Positions 4,366-5,105 of a stretch of 5,105 nt of DNA are shown here, one piece after another (the stretch's first letter is position 1; the number at the start of each line of letters is the position of its first letter). This DNA comes from an uncultured Alphaproteobacteria bacterium (GTDB lineage: Bacteria; Pseudomonadota; Alphaproteobacteria; Caulobacterales; Parvularculaceae). The DNA lies in contig CALKYG010000256.1 in NCBI GenBank assembly GCA_938003575.1, positions 1 to 5,105 of the forward strand, read 5' to 3'. A program made the position numbers and the translations under genes. The notes under the pieces are model-generated. The model was given only the letters and a program-made list of their open reading frames with translations. It had not been told where the DNA came from and searched no databases.

Positions 4366-5105
4366 ATGCGTTTTTCGCTGCTGGCAGGGGCGTTCGTCCT
4401 GCTCTTCGCGTCAGCCGGCGGCATGATCGCCTACACGCTCCACACGTTCAATCATTTCGATGAGGTGGAAGACCGCTTTGACGGCGTCTGTTCGCCGGTC
4501 ACCGGGGTGGCGGGCCCAGAGGATATCGAGGCGACCGCGACGCTCGGCCGGGCGTTCGTTTCATCGCTGGACCGGAGAGCGGGCGCCGACGCGCGCGGCG
4601 CGATATTCGCCATTCTGACCGAAGACCCGCTCGACAGCGAAAACTGGCGCGACAGAACCGGCGGCGTCCCGGCGGCCTTTCGGCCGCTCGGGCTCGATTA
4701 TTTTGAAGACGGCGACATCCGGCGCCTGTTCGTCGTCAACGAGGCGGCGAATTCGGTCGAAATTTTCGATGTCAGCGCCAATGGCGACCTCACCCATCTC
4801 GAAACCGTGGCCGAGCGTCGGCTTACCAGTCCGAATGACGTCGTCGCCGTCGGCCCGAACAGCTTCTATGTTACGAATGACGTGGAGCCCGGACGCAACT
4901 CGCTCCTCGGCCGCCTGCAATTCGTTTCGAGAGCGGCGTCAGGCAAAGTGTACTTTTTCGACGGCGTCGCGACTCGCGTCGCGGCCGACGGCTTGCGATT
5001 TGCGAACGGCATTGCGCTGAATGCGCGGGGAACGCGGCTTTATGTTGCGGAATCGGCTGGACAATCGCTCCGCATTTTCGACCGGGACCCGCAGACCGGA
5101 CTGCT
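4366..5105 (+). CDS. Paraoxonase/arylesterase-like beta-propeller protein, N-terminal part (3' end outside window)
   Basis: The frame is open for 246 codons to the right edge. It encodes an N-terminal membrane segment (residues 4-22, after MRF, no clear cleavage site) and then a paraoxonase (PON)/arylesterase-type six-bladed propeller, related to the SMP-30/gluconolactonase group. Matches to PON proteins as I recall them: C42 with SPVTGVAGPEDIE (E52, D53 at the calcium-ligand position), LFVVN (121-125), SVEIFDV (130-136), PNDVVAVGPNSFYVTND (156-172, N157/D158 as ligands), LRFANGIAL (210-218, N214 as ligand) and LYVAES (225-230). The PON His dyad is missing: the PHGIS motif reads PLGLD (L108) and VVNH reads VVNE (E126). 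Calcium binding is likely retained while lactonase/arylesterase activity is doubtful. AAGGG (4356-4360) sits five bases before ATG 4366. It is divergent from rpmE and probably exported or anchored facing the periplasm. The last two calcium ligands lie beyond the window. Confidence 0.82.
   Translation, partial: MRFSLLAGAFVLLFASAGGMIAYTLHTFNHFDEVEDRFDGVCSPVTGVAGPEDIEATATLGRAFVSSLDRRAGADARGAIFAILTEDPLDSENWRDRTGGVPAAFRPLGLDYFEDGDIRRLFVVNEAANSVEIFDVSANGDLTHLETVAERRLTSPNDVVAVGPNSFYVTNDVEPGRNSLLGRLQFVSRAASGKVYFFDGVATRVAADGLRFANGIALNARGTRLYVAESAGQSLRIFDRDPQTGL

Noticed and set aside
4561..4920. 119-codon open frame on the minus strand
   Set aside because: It lies wholly inside the paraoxonase-like gene on the opposite strand, has no family signature, and is explained by high GC and codon bias of the plus-strand gene.
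1..5105. Mobile element, CRISPR array, tRNA/rRNA gene or novel defence system
   Set aside because: I saw no terminal repeats, transposase, spaced direct repeats or tRNA-like cloverleaf, and the genes do not form a recognisable defence or biosynthetic cluster.

Overview
The window is about 5.1 kb of GC-rich, gene-dense DNA whose gene families point to an alphaproteobacterium. A DUF1013/TrcR regulator, a DUF1192 small protein, a DUF1465/RcdA ClpXP adaptor and a cysteine-free L31 protein are all typical of that class. RcdA and TrcR are best known from the Caulobacter-type cell cycle, so a member of the Caulobacterales/Parvularculales/Hyphomonadales neighbourhood is plausible, but the sequence alone does not fix the genus.

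Layout, left to right. The C-terminal part of an SDR-family protein (+, cut by the left edge) converges on trcR (-). Upstream of trcR, on the same strand, lies a PIG3-type NAD(P)H-quinone oxidoreductase; a good sigma70-like promoter sits in the 143-bp gap between them. Divergent from the oxidoreductase is a 64-aa DUF1192 protein (+). Its stop codon is shared, on opposite strands, with a convergent DUF429 protein (-). DUF429 is divergent from rcdA (+), which converges after 27 bp on rpmE (-, L31), itself preceded by a clear promoter. Divergent from rpmE is a membrane-anchored paraoxonase/arylesterase-like protein (+) that runs off the right edge.

The core (oxidoreductase, DUF1192, RcdA, L31, with TrcR alongside) looks like a housekeeping neighbourhood of Alphaproteobacteria, linking cell-cycle control proteins with a ribosomal protein gene. 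The DUF429 gene and the two edge genes look like accessory additions. I see no RNA gene, mobile element, CRISPR array or multi-gene defence or biosynthetic system. The most unusual content is at the edges. The SDR lacks both the catalytic Tyr and Lys (YxxxK has become FxxxQ) and may carry a frameshift at its left end. The paraoxonase-like protein keeps the visible calcium-site residues but lacks both residues of the histidine dyad. No gap between genes exceeds 300 bases.
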